Part shown: in pieces, positions 33,685 through 42,550 of the stretch
Numbering within the stretch: position 1 is the first letter of the stretch
Layout of the letters: each line of letters opens with the position of its first letter
Assembly (NCBI GenBank): GCA_002493905.1
Contig: DLAJ01000007.1
Coordinates: 65,936-129,935, forward strand
Length of the DNA stretch: 64,000 bases
Source: Lachnospiraceae bacterium UBA7050
Lineage (GTDB): Bacteria; Bacillota; Clostridia; Lachnospirales; Lachnospiraceae
Direction of reading: 5' to 3'
Program-made: the position numbers and the translations under genes
Notes under the pieces: model-generated
Seen by the model: only the letters and a program-made list of their open reading frames with translations
Databases searched by the model: none
What the model was told of the DNA's origin: nothing

Positions 33685-36198
33685 TTATTTTACCACATTT
33701 TTCCCTGTCCGCATAGTAATGAGCATAAACAGTGTTGAAAAACATAACGGCATACAGGGATTCGATACGTATTCCGTCAGGCTTACCAGCAAAAACGCAC
33801 TGCCGGTCAAAAGCAGCATGAACTGTTTTTCACTTCTTTCTTTGCCGGTCCAAATCCGGTAAACTGCATTCAGGATCATCAGCAGAATCAGAACTAAAAA
33901 TAAGATTCCTGCCGGTATGCCAAAGTCAAACGCATTCTGTATGAACGAGTTATGCGCATGTCCCGACAGCATTTCATGCTCCTCGTCATATCCCATCTGC
34001 GGATGCCCCGACCATTTCAGGTGCTCCAGATAATCCCGGAATATGGCAATCCTTCCGTTTGACATATCGTTCAGCGCAGAACTGCCATCCACGGAAGATA
34101 TCTGTCCGGGCAGTCCCGCCATCTCCTCCGACGCCACTTCCGCCAGTACCACAAACGGCTGTCCGGCCGACACGCGGTCCTCCAGATACCTTTCAATAAA
34201 ATCCTGCGGGACCCAGAGCCGGTTTGCCCATAATCTCACAAGTGCCCTGACGTACATATATCTTGCGGAATCGGGTGCTTCCCCCTCCCTGACCGCTTCG
34301 TCAAAGTCCTCCGCATCATTTAGATAAACCGGCTTATTTACAATCGCCGGAACGCATCTGGTTACTGTATAGACCACCGGCATGCTGATGACAACGGACA
34401 GAATCAGGATTCCCCCGATCTGCAGCACATACCGGACTTTGGGACGGTATACGATCACCGCCCCGGTCGTCAGAATGATCCCCATCCCCAAAACTGCCAT
34501 GACGGCCGTTCTCGGCATTGCAAACAAAATATAGACCAGCACCACAGCGTTCCCTATCCATTCTTTCCATGCTTTCTTAAAAACATGCCCGCTGTCCCTG
34601 ATTGCCAAAAACAGGCGCAGAAGCGATGCAGCTGCCACCGCGGAAAGGTAAATACCCGTACTGGCTACCGTATGAAACCACATCGGATAACGGTTGAACC
34701 GGTAATAGTGATACGGTCTGTGCAGACAGCACATCAAAATCATCAGCCCGAAATGAGCCAGTAAGGCGCTCACCATATTATGCACGATCCGGTCCTTTTC
34801 TTTTTCCGTATAACTCTGCAGATAAAATAAAGTAAACGTAACCGTCATATAAAACGGCCATGCTTTTCCGAAACTATTCAACATCATGAACACACACATA
34901 AGTGCAAAGCATGCGCAGAGCGGGATATTCCACTTTTGTCCGCGCAGCTTTTTCAGATCCCGCAGCGTATGAATCAGAACAATCCCCCAAAGTCCTGCCG
35001 CTGCGGTCAATACTCCTGCAATCTGCAGCTCATGCATATCACTGCTCTTCCAATGGCAGTACAGGACCCCTGCCGGGATCAGAACGACCACCCAGACCGC
35101 CGAAAAGACATTTACAACCTCGCGCAGCTTTAATGTCAGAAGCACAAAAAGCCCAAACAGCATAAATACCATGTTTCTGGCAAAATCCTGCTTCCACTGA
35201 ACGGATGCGTTCACATACGCAACTCCCTCGTAAAACAAACCCACCAGACACAAAATCTGCAGATCATTAACCCAGACCTCACGGTTTCTGCTTACTATCT
35301 TTCTGCGCGGCAGCTTCATTTTCTTCGGCATGTGTCCAATCCATCGCATCCCCTTATAAAAAGCATACCACAAAAGCCCCAGCACAATCAGACAGGCCGC
35401 GGCATAGACAATCCAGTCCCAGATTTCTCCTCCGAAAAACTTTGCGATACATAATTGATAAAAACAGAACCCGGTAAAAAGCGCTCCCGCCGCCGTCATT
35501 CCCGCCAGACATCCCCTCAGGAACTGCGGCATCCATTGTTTCTTTTTGAAAAATTCACACAGCCACACAATTCCAAAATAGAGCAGGGCTCCGCAGGCCA
35601 GTATGCAGACAATACATAAAATGCGCAGTCCCGCAGAATACGGAGCCGTATAGTGGAACTGAATCAGAATTGCCTGATTTTCAAAAGGGATACCGGCATA
35701 CGCAAGAGCACCGCATTCCTCTATCTGCAAAACACTCTGATCCGCACATGCGATCTGTAATGTGCCGATGCTGTCAAAGTGAACGTTAAAACCCAGATAA
35801 TAAGTCTCTCCCGGTATCACATCCAGTTCCGGCGTAATATTGATTCCGCCGCGCAGTTCAATATCGGGAAACTGCAGAACCTCCTGATATAGAATATTGT
35901 ATCCCGCATCATACAGAGTCACGAATACCCTGTCCATATAATGGACATCATTCACTCTGCAGGAGACGCTCAGGTCTCGGATATGATCTTTTGCCGGCGA
36001 AAACTCCTGAAGGACAATTTCCTCCATCGTTACATTTCCCGTATAAGCCGGTTCCGTTTCCCCATATACAGAATAGGACGAATGATAAAGGTACTGAAAC
36101 GGCCATATCATCAGACATAATATGACCGTTATGATTACTATGACCACCCGGAGCCTCACATATGGAAGAAGCGTTTTCTGATCAATCAGTCTCATCAC
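33685..36198 (-). CDS. Wzy_C / O-antigen ligase-like membrane polymerase
   Basis: An 837-residue protein. An N-terminal membrane segment is followed by an extracytoplasmic beta-rich domain (about 40-190), then about twelve hydrophobic segments. Late in the sequence the loop MLSGHAHNSFIQNAFDFGIPAG carries the H-x-H-N motif of Wzy_C/WaaL proteins, which polymerise or ligate lipid-linked glycans outside the membrane. The extra N-terminal domain is larger than in ordinary Wzy proteins. It could polymerise the repeat unit or transfer it to a surface acceptor. Four bases separate it from the next upstream gene. Confidence 0.75.
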   Translation of the reverse strand: MMRLIDQKTLLPYVRLRVVIVIITVILCLMIWPFQYLYHSSYSVYGETEPAYTGNVTMEEIVLQEFSPAKDHIRDLSVSCRVNDVHYMDRVFVTLYDAGYNILYQEVLQFPDIELRGGINITPELDVIPGETYYLGFNVHFDSIGTLQIACADQSVLQIEECGALAYAGIPFENQAILIQFHYTAPYSAGLRILCIVCILACGALLYFGIVWLCEFFKKKQWMPQFLRGCLAGMTAAGALFTGFCFYQLCIAKFFGGEIWDWIVYAAACLIVLGLLWYAFYKGMRWIGHMPKKMKLPRRKIVSRNREVWVNDLQILCLVGLFYEGVAYVNASVQWKQDFARNMVFMLFGLFVLLTLKLREVVNVFSAVWVVVLIPAGVLYCHWKSSDMHELQIAGVLTAAAGLWGIVLIHTLRDLKKLRGQKWNIPLCACFALMCVFMMLNSFGKAWPFYMTVTFTLFYLQSYTEKEKDRIVHNMVSALLAHFGLMILMCCLHRPYHYYRFNRYPMWFHTVASTGIYLSAVAAASLLRLFLAIRDSGHVFKKAWKEWIGNAVVLVYILFAMPRTAVMAVLGMGIILTTGAVIVYRPKVRYVLQIGGILILSVVISMPVVYTVTRCVPAIVNKPVYLNDAEDFDEAVREGEAPDSARYMYVRALVRLWANRLWVPQDFIERYLEDRVSAGQPFVVLAEVASEEMAGLPGQISSVDGSSALNDMSNGRIAIFRDYLEHLKWSGHPQMGYDEEHEMLSGHAHNSFIQNAFDFGIPAGILFLVLILLMILNAVYRIWTGKERSEKQFMLLLTGSAFLLVSLTEYVSNPCMPLCFSTLFMLITMRTGKNVVK

Positions 36199-36201
36199 GT
36201 T

Positions 36202-37809
36202 TTAGCAATTATCCTTTCTAAACAAAAACGCAAGCAGCAGCGGAAATCCAAAGTAAAACTGCAGCACATATCTGACTAAAACCGCCGGTCCCAAAAGTAC
36301 CGTCAGAAACAACAGCATCACCGGCACAGCATATGCTATTCTTCGATAGTGCTTCTGTGACAAATGCTCACAGACGCCAAAAAAGAAAATCCAAAAATAC
36401 CATGCCGGATGAAACAGCATGCGGATTCCCGGAATCTTCTGCCACGAAATTTCCAAAGAGAGCCTCCGGACAAAACGATCCAATGCCGGAAACAGGCTGA
36501 CACGCTTCCCCGGCGGCTCCGTCTCATACCCAAAATAGGAACTGTCTTCATAAACAAATGAATATACCTGATTCCCCTTATAGCAGTTCAGAGACGCATA
36601 AGGATACCAGAACCCATAATTATTTACCAGAAATGCATTCAGGTACGATGCCGGCTTCTTCATGCCTGTCTGTACCCACAGTTTCCAAAATGCTCCGCTC
36701 TCCTCCGCATAAGCCTGGCTGTTAAAATCCACCTTTACCGGATCAGATAATACCGCCCGGTATCTGAGCAGAGCTTCTTCAGGCAGAAAACGGTAAAGGA
36801 CCTCTGTCTGCTCTTCGGTAAATGCTTCCCGTTCAAAATGATAGACTCTCGCAAGCTGCTGGATCGGGATCGTTAAGATTTCCTGCTTTTCCTGATGATC
36901 GGCATTCGTCAGCCCCTGCAGGCCTAAAGAACCTGCCAGATAAACCGCCAGCACCGCAAACAGCCGGGCCGCCATTTTTCCCCGCCCGCCGCGCGCCGCC
37001 GCGATCAAAAACGGGATGGACGGCACCAATGCATAAACGCCGTTCTTCCGCATGAAAAGCATCAGCGCTCCATTTACAATCAGCGCAGCACCATTTTCTT
37101 TTCCAAATTCCAGGGCATCAACAAGATTCACAAGGAACAGCAGCAGAAACAGCGTGAACAGCACATCCTTCGTTGTACAGAACACATACATCGGAATGAC
37201 CGGAAATATGCACAAATAGACGCCGCCGATCATCCGGAGCCAGCGCGGAACGCCCCACGCCTTCATTCTACAGAGAATATAGCTGAAACACATGGCAGCA
37301 AAAACTGCCTGACAGATCACATAAACAGCAATTCCTGCATTATAGCTCCCTGTGATCTTATGAACAACCTTGATCACCCACCCAAGCAGCAGAACATGCA
37401 TCAGCGGATGGTGCGTTGTATAATCCGCCGTTAATACCATGTTCAGTTCTTCCTGTGCGTCATATAGGAAATAGCCCGGATAGGAAGACAAGAAATACGG
37501 AAGCCAGCACAGCAGCATTCCCGCCGCAAAAATCCAAAATTCCCTCCCCGGCGTCTTTTTCCCCTGCTGCCTTCCCTGTGCAGTGCTTTTTTCATCATAA
37601 AGCCGCATCAGATAGAACATGCCGCATACGGCAGGAACAGCGCACAAAAACAAAAGCGCTGCGCTTCCCCACGTCCACACTGACGTAAAACGGACGTTTT
37701 CCTGCCCTTCCAACTGTGCGCCGAAGACCATGGACAGGGAAAACGGCGCTGCAAACAGCATCGCATACAGGACATTCCGTTTACTGTAAATGGTCTTTAT
37801 TTTCTCCAC
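36202..37809 (-). CDS. DUF6020-like polytopic membrane protein (GT-C-like)
   Basis: A 535-residue membrane protein with about twelve hydrophobic segments. LSSYPGYFLYDAQEELN followed by YTTHHPLMHVLLLGW is the pattern I associate with DUF6020 proteins of Clostridia, probable GT-C-type glycosyltransferases. TTKDVLFTLFLLL follows the next segments. The start is a GTG at 37809 inside the end of the upstream GT2 gene (29-base overlap), so it is translationally coupled to a GtrB-like donor synthase. This pairing suggests it uses the polyprenyl-phosphate sugar made by that enzyme. The exact reaction is not known. Confidence 0.68.
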   Translation of the reverse strand: MEKIKTIYSKRNVLYAMLFAAPFSLSMVFGAQLEGQENVRFTSVWTWGSAALLFLCAVPAVCGMFYLMRLYDEKSTAQGRQQGKKTPGREFWIFAAGMLLCWLPYFLSSYPGYFLYDAQEELNMVLTADYTTHHPLMHVLLLGWVIKVVHKITGSYNAGIAVYVICQAVFAAMCFSYILCRMKAWGVPRWLRMIGGVYLCIFPVIPMYVFCTTKDVLFTLFLLLFLVNLVDALEFGKENGAALIVNGALMLFMRKNGVYALVPSIPFLIAAARGGRGKMAARLFAVLAVYLAGSLGLQGLTNADHQEKQEILTIPIQQLARVYHFEREAFTEEQTEVLYRFLPEEALLRYRAVLSDPVKVDFNSQAYAEESGAFWKLWVQTGMKKPASYLNAFLVNNYGFWYPYASLNCYKGNQVYSFVYEDSSYFGYETEPPGKRVSLFPALDRFVRRLSLEISWQKIPGIRMLFHPAWYFWIFFFGVCEHLSQKHYRRIAYAVPVMLLFLTVLLGPAVLVRYVLQFYFGFPLLLAFLFRKDNC

Positions 37810-38746
37810 CAGTCACTTTCTCCCTGACAACATACTGCGGCGAACGGTTCATGCTGATATACATTCTTCCGATATATTCTCCGATCAAGCCAAGCATGAG
37901 CATAATCATACCGCCAATAAACACAAGCGCCGACATTATGGAACTAAAACCGACCGGAACGGCCGGGTTGACAAATTTTTTAATGACCGTATAGATACCA
38001 TAAAAGAATCCGGCAGCAGCGGTCAGTACCCCGACCACGGTTGCAATACGCAGAGGCTTGATGGAAAATGCCGTAAATCCGTTGAACCAGAGCGCGAGCA
38101 GTTTTTTCATCGTATAACCGGATGTCCCCACCTCGCGCTCTCTGTGCGTCACGTCTACATTAGAAATATTTTTTGTCGCACGCAGAACAAGACCGATCAC
38201 ATAGGGATAGCAGTTCTCATAATGAAGCATGTCCTGCACCACAAAGCGCCTTGCCGCAAAATAACTGGATAGATAGAGCTCTTTGGGCTTTCCAAGCATG
38301 ATCCGCGTCATCCGCTCATTGATCTTGCTTCCAAAGTTGCGGAACGCCGAATGCTTCTTGGACGGATAGCGCGCGTACACAACGTCGCTTCCGGCTTCAA
38401 TCTGTTTTAACAGCTTGCCGGCCTCGTTTGCCGGTGTCTGCCCGTCGTCATCGAGACAGATAACAATGTCTCCGCGTGTTTCCCGAAATCCCGCCATCAG
38501 CGCCGCATGCTGTCCAAAATTTTTAGCGAGTCCGATTCCGGTCACATTTGGTACCTCTTTCACGATCTGTCTGATCACGTCCATCGTATCGTCCGGTGAC
38601 GCGTCGTTGACAAGCACAATCTCATAATCATATCGGGAGATCTCCGCCATGGTGCTGCGGATTTCTGCCACAACGCCCGGCAGCGTCAGCGCTGAACGAT
38701 AGCACGGGATCACAAAACTCACAATTGGTTTTTTCTCATTTTCCAT
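37781..38746 (-). CDS. GtrB-like GT2 polyprenyl-phosphate sugar synthase
   Basis: A 321-residue GT2 enzyme with two C-terminal membrane segments, as in GtrB, DPM1-like and ArnC proteins. IVSFVIPCYRSALTLPGVV, VLVNDASPDDT, GLAKNFGQHAALMAGF and ICLDDDGQTPANE form the catalytic domain. In place of the usual DADLQDP it has DDDGQTP. It is predicted to move a sugar from a nucleotide donor to undecaprenyl phosphate. ATG 38746 follows GGAGGAAAAA; the upstream in-frame ATG at 38758 lacks this site. It overlaps the DUF6020-like gene, its probable partner. Confidence 0.85.
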   Translation of the reverse strand: MENEKKPIVSFVIPCYRSALTLPGVVAEIRSTMAEISRYDYEIVLVNDASPDDTMDVIRQIVKEVPNVTGIGLAKNFGQHAALMAGFRETRGDIVICLDDDGQTPANEAGKLLKQIEAGSDVVYARYPSKKHSAFRNFGSKINERMTRIMLGKPKELYLSSYFAARRFVVQDMLHYENCYPYVIGLVLRATKNISNVDVTHREREVGTSGYTMKKLLALWFNGFTAFSIKPLRIATVVGVLTAAAGFFYGIYTVIKKFVNPAVPVGFSSIMSALVFIGGMIMLMLGLIGEYIGRMYISMNRSPQYVVREKVTGGENKDHLQ

Positions 38747-38768
38747 TTTTTCCTCCATCCCGAAGCAT

Positions 38769-39317
38769 TTATGCTGAGGACGCGGCTTCCCCCGGATTGA
38801 GTACCGCCATCAGCACAACGTCATGAAACTTTCCGTCCAGAAACACATCGTCGCGCAGATATGCTTCTTCTGTAAATCCGGCGTGTTCATAGCTCTTCCG
38901 CGCCCTGACATTATCGGCAAGCACACGAAGCATCACGCGGTGCAGCTTAAGCTCATGAAATGCATAATCAAGTGCAAGATACGCCGTCTGTGTACCGATT
39001 CCCTTTCCGAGCGCGTCCTCCTCGCCAATAAAAATTCCGTATTCCGCCTTGCGGTGTTCTCTGTCAATATCCCTGAAATAAACACTCCCGACCGCCTGTC
39101 CGGTTCGCGCAAGACAGATGATCATCTGGACAACCCGCCCGGTTTCTACCTGCGTCTCCATCCATTTCAGATGCCCCTCACGTGTAAAGGGCTTCTGATA
39201 AATAAAACGTTCTCTCACAAAATCCTGATTCCGCCATGCAACAATCCTGTCCGTATCTTCTTTTGTCATCATTCTCAGACAGACCAGATCCGACCTTCGA
39301 ACCCACTGCTCCTCCAT
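38769..39317 (-). CDS. GNAT N-acetyltransferase (RimJ/RimL-like, possible sugar amine acetylase)
   Basis: A 182-residue acetyltransferase. VCLRMMTKEDTDRIVAWRN opens the domain, GSVYFRDIDREHRKAEYGIFIG precedes the acetyl-CoA loop GKGIGT, and ALDYAFHELKLHRVMLRVLADN with SYEHAGF completes it. The layout matches PseH/WecD-like sugar acetylases and RimL-type enzymes. It lies two genes after the WecE-type transaminase at 41355 and may acetylate its dTDP-Fuc4N product to Fuc4NAc. The ATG at 39317 starts directly at the conserved domain. Function is inferred from context. Confidence 0.78.
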   Translation of the reverse strand: MEEQWVRRSDLVCLRMMTKEDTDRIVAWRNQDFVRERFIYQKPFTREGHLKWMETQVETGRVVQMIICLARTGQAVGSVYFRDIDREHRKAEYGIFIGEEDALGKGIGTQTAYLALDYAFHELKLHRVMLRVLADNVRARKSYEHAGFTEEAYLRDDVFLDGKFHDVVLMAVLNPGEAASSA

Positions 39318-39366
39318 TTTCAGCCTCCAAAACGCCGTTTCATACGTTCTCTCACTATATAAGCAC

Positions 39367-41358
39367 TCAACCGTCAAATGCTGCGCTATGCGCCATCTGT
39401 GAGGCTGAAGCATTCCCCTGTCCGGCTTCATAGTCAAAGTACAGCTTGCAGATGATAAAGCTTTGCCCGCCGTCAAACGCAAGCACATCCTCACGCGCAG
39501 CCCTGACCTGACAGCCTTTGCAGCGGTAATAAGCTTTCAGCCAGTCCGTCCCGCGGTCCGCACGCGTCACAAAATAAAGATTATTCATATTCAGCAGATC
39601 CGATTCGATATTACCGATTCCGTATCGACTCAGTTTTTCGGCATAAATCGGACTTTTCGACGCCCAGCCGCCGCAGATTTCATAATTGCGGTAGCGGTTG
39701 TCCGCCGGAAACATCCGCTCAGAATATGCCACGGTAGAATACACGTCCAAAAGATAAAAATTCTCCTCATGCTGCGAAAAATAGGCACGCAGCGCATCCC
39801 ACTCCACATTGACGCTCTCCCTGCGCTCCTGTTCCGCTTCCACTTCTTTGATGCCCTGCATTGCCGGCTTCAGCACAAGCGCCGTTAATATAAGCAGAAC
39901 TGTCGGCCTCCAGCATTTGCGGTACAGCGGAAGATAGGGGGCCCGTTTCTTTTCCTGCGGCGGTCCCTCCATCCGCAGCCTGTCCCGTTTTCCACTCTGC
40001 TCCGCTTTTTTCACGGAAAACCTGTTCCCGGTAATTTCCTCCTGACGGAAGTTCTTTCGGGAAAGTCTTTCCTTTTGGAGAAGTTTTCTATACTCCGCAT
40101 AAAACGCATGCATCTGGCAAAGCAGCATGGCGGACAGAATCAGCACCTCACACAGATAGAGTGAAACCGTGATCCGTTCAGGCGTACGCCCCCGCATGAT
40201 CAGGTACATCCAGCTGACCGTACGCATAAACATAAGCAGCGCAAGCTTCCATGGCACGGAATAATCCCACTGCATCATACCGGTTAAAAAAATAAGCACA
40301 TACAGGGCCATAACCACATACGCCCATACGCCGTCTTCGGCATGCAGCAAACGGTACAGATATTCCCGGATTCCCTCATAAAGACCATACTTAAAATACG
40401 GTCTGCCAACTTCCGTACGGTTATAATCTACGATGCTTTCCAACACATCTGCGTCAATTGCCTCATCAATGGAGAAATTATAATTTAACAGCAGCGTGAC
40501 CTCGGCCTCGTCCAAGCCAAGCTGCCTATAGTATGCCCGGTTTTGCGCATAGTCGGGCGGCGCAGTCTGAAAATCATACAATTCCGTCCGATATTCAAAA
40601 AAACGGTTGAACTCGTTCCATTCACTGCCGCTGTATGCCGCAGCATTCCATAAAAGACCGATTCCCATCCCTGCCGCAACCATGACAGGAGTTGCTAAGT
40701 ATTTGACCAGATTTCCGATTCCGAACATTGCGGTATGCGTGTGTTTCGCCCCGCGCGACCACTTTGCAATCCCTGCACCCGCTATAAGCGGGCAGAGTAA
40801 CAGCATCATTTCCGTTCTCACATAAAATCCCAGAACTACAAGTATGATGCTTATTATATTTTTGCGGATAAACCGCCCGGTGGAAAGCTCGTCATCTGTC
40901 GTATAAAACAAAAACACACCCGTCGCCGTAAGCAGCGCACAGGTGACGGAATACTGCACATAGACAAGCTCCCACAACAGCGTACCCGCAAACATAAGCG
41001 TCTGAAATAAAAGAAGTATGCTCTTTTTAACGAAACCGCCGGCAAATGAGATCGCACGCTTTCCGATCAACAGGAAACAGAGCGCATGGCAGGTACACAA
41101 AAAAATACCGTACCACGGCAGCGTCGGTGAGAGCCGGTATAGAACGCTGATCAAAAAACCCACCGGGTACAGCATTTGAATATTTCTTCCCTCAGGCGTT
41201 CCCGTATATGCTCCCGCGAGAATATCTTTTATCAGCACATCATCGTTCAAATCATAATAGCAGTCATAAAAATAACCTACAGCAATGGCGCAGACTAACG
41301 CCGCCGCAAGTGCAAAGAGCATATCGCGGATTGTTCTTAGTCTCTGCTCCTCTTTCAT
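39367..41358 (-). CDS. Large polytopic membrane protein, GT-C-like, unknown function
   Basis: A 663-residue protein with about twelve hydrophobic segments. The first outer loop YDCYYDLNDDVLIKDILAG has an acidic cluster typical of GT-C active sites. A cytoplasmic-type loop before the last segment (about 420-480) is very rich in Lys, Arg and Glu and looks like an inserted low-complexity stretch. The C-terminal about 140 residues are soluble and probably outside. It overlaps the WecE-type gene by four bases (ATGA), so the two are coupled. I do not recognise the family beyond a likely glycosyltransferase. Confidence 0.62.
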   Translation of the reverse strand: MKEEQRLRTIRDMLFALAAALVCAIAVGYFYDCYYDLNDDVLIKDILAGAYTGTPEGRNIQMLYPVGFLISVLYRLSPTLPWYGIFLCTCHALCFLLIGKRAISFAGGFVKKSILLLFQTLMFAGTLLWELVYVQYSVTCALLTATGVFLFYTTDDELSTGRFIRKNIISIILVVLGFYVRTEMMLLLCPLIAGAGIAKWSRGAKHTHTAMFGIGNLVKYLATPVMVAAGMGIGLLWNAAAYSGSEWNEFNRFFEYRTELYDFQTAPPDYAQNRAYYRQLGLDEAEVTLLLNYNFSIDEAIDADVLESIVDYNRTEVGRPYFKYGLYEGIREYLYRLLHAEDGVWAYVVMALYVLIFLTGMMQWDYSVPWKLALLMFMRTVSWMYLIMRGRTPERITVSLYLCEVLILSAMLLCQMHAFYAEYRKLLQKERLSRKNFRQEEITGNRFSVKKAEQSGKRDRLRMEGPPQEKKRAPYLPLYRKCWRPTVLLILTALVLKPAMQGIKEVEAEQERRESVNVEWDALRAYFSQHEENFYLLDVYSTVAYSERMFPADNRYRNYEICGGWASKSPIYAEKLSRYGIGNIESDLLNMNNLYFVTRADRGTDWLKAYYRCKGCQVRAAREDVLAFDGGQSFIICKLYFDYEAGQGNASASQMAHSAAFDG

Positions 41359-42500
41359 ACGCGGTAGAACTCCTTCACCTTACCGGTAATCTCCGAAACA
41401 TCATCCGGCTCAAGCTCATAATACATCGGCAGACGCAGCAGACGTTCGCTTTCCCTTGTCGTATAGCGGTCCTCCCCAAAGAAGGTACCGAAACGCTTCC
41501 CCGCAGGCGCGGAGTGCAGCGGGATATAGTGGAATACCGCCATAATCCCATTTTCCGCAAGAAACTGGATCAGCTCCGTACGCTCCCCGATATCCTTCAC
41601 TTTGATATAATACATATGCCCGTTGCCCGCACAGCCCTCCGGAATAAAAGGAAGTTCAATGAGTCCCCTCTCTGCAAGCGGCTTCAGCAGTTCGTCATAC
41701 ATCCGGTACAATCGGAGTCGTTTTTGGTTGATTTCATCCGCCATTTCAAGCTGCGCCCACAGATACGCCGCATTCATCTCCCCCGGCAGATAGGAGGAAC
41801 CGAGATTCACCCATGTATATTTATCAATCTGTCCGCGGTAATATTTCGCACGGTTTGTCCCCTTCTCACGCAGTATCTCCGCCTCCTCGGCGAATGCGCC
41901 GTCCTTCATAAGAAGCGCGCCTCCCTCACCCATGCTGTAATTTTTTGTTTCATGAAAACTAAAACAGCCAAAATCACCAATCGCCCCCAACGCACGGCCT
42001 TTATACGTTGACAGCATCCCCTGCGCCGCATCCTCGATCACATACAGCTTATGGCGCGCGGCGATGTCCATGATCGTATCCATCTCGCAGGCAACGCCGG
42101 CATAATGTACCGGAACAACCGCCTTTGTTTTTTCTGTCACGGCAGCCTCGATCAATTTTTCATCCATATTCATCGTATCGGGGCGGATATCAACAAAAAC
42201 CGGCTTCGCGCCGCGCAGCACGAACGCGTTCGCAGTTGAAACAAAAGTATACGACGGCATGATGACTTCATCTCCCGGTCCAATACCGCAGAGCAGGGCG
42301 GCAAGCTCAGTCGCATGCGTACAGGATGTTGTCAGCAGGCTTTTCGCCGTACCTGTACGCTTCTCGATCCACGCATCGCACATCTTTGTAAACGGGCCAT
42401 CGCCGCAGATTTTACGGTTCTTTACCACGGCCTCGGTAATATATTCGATCTCTTTCCCCGTGTAAGGGGGCTTATTAAACGGAATCCTGATGTCTGCCAT
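41355..42500 (-). CDS. wecE: dTDP-4-amino-4,6-dideoxygalactose transaminase (WecE/RffA type)
   Basis: A 381-residue PLP aminotransferase. IPFNKPPYTGKEIEYITEAV is the signature opening of WecE/RffA. LLTTSCTHATELAALL and MPSYTFVSTANAFVLRGA are the cofactor blocks, and FSFHETKNYSMGEGGAL holds the catalytic Lys. It converts dTDP-4-keto-6-deoxyglucose to dTDP-Fuc4N. No rmlA or rmlB gene is in the window, so the keto sugar must come from genes elsewhere. A strong AAAAAGGAGGATATCC ribosome site and an extended -10 element lie just upstream. Confidence 0.9.
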   Translation of the reverse strand: MADIRIPFNKPPYTGKEIEYITEAVVKNRKICGDGPFTKMCDAWIEKRTGTAKSLLTTSCTHATELAALLCGIGPGDEVIMPSYTFVSTANAFVLRGAKPVFVDIRPDTMNMDEKLIEAAVTEKTKAVVPVHYAGVACEMDTIMDIAARHKLYVIEDAAQGMLSTYKGRALGAIGDFGCFSFHETKNYSMGEGGALLMKDGAFAEEAEILREKGTNRAKYYRGQIDKYTWVNLGSSYLPGEMNAAYLWAQLEMADEINQKRLRLYRMYDELLKPLAERGLIELPFIPEGCAGNGHMYYIKVKDIGERTELIQFLAENGIMAVFHYIPLHSAPAGKRFGTFFGEDRYTTRESERLLRLPMYYELEPDDVSEITGKVKEFYRV

Positions 42501-42541
42501 GCCGGATATCCTCCTTTTTCCAGAAAATAGAAATTCATGCT

Positions 42542-42550
42542 ATTATATCA
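42542..42550 (-). promoter_or_regulatory. Candidate extended -10 promoter for the WecE-type gene
   Basis: On the minus strand TGATATAAT gives a perfect -10 hexamer (42542-42547) with the TG extension. The TGA is also the stop codon of the PseH-PseG gene. No clear -35 is present 16-18 bases upstream, as is common for extended -10 promoters. Confidence 0.45.

Noticed and set aside
33685..36198. STT3/PglB-type oligosaccharyltransferase
   Set aside because: The H-x-H-N loop fits Wzy_C proteins, and no WWDYG-type motif was found here or in the other large membrane proteins.
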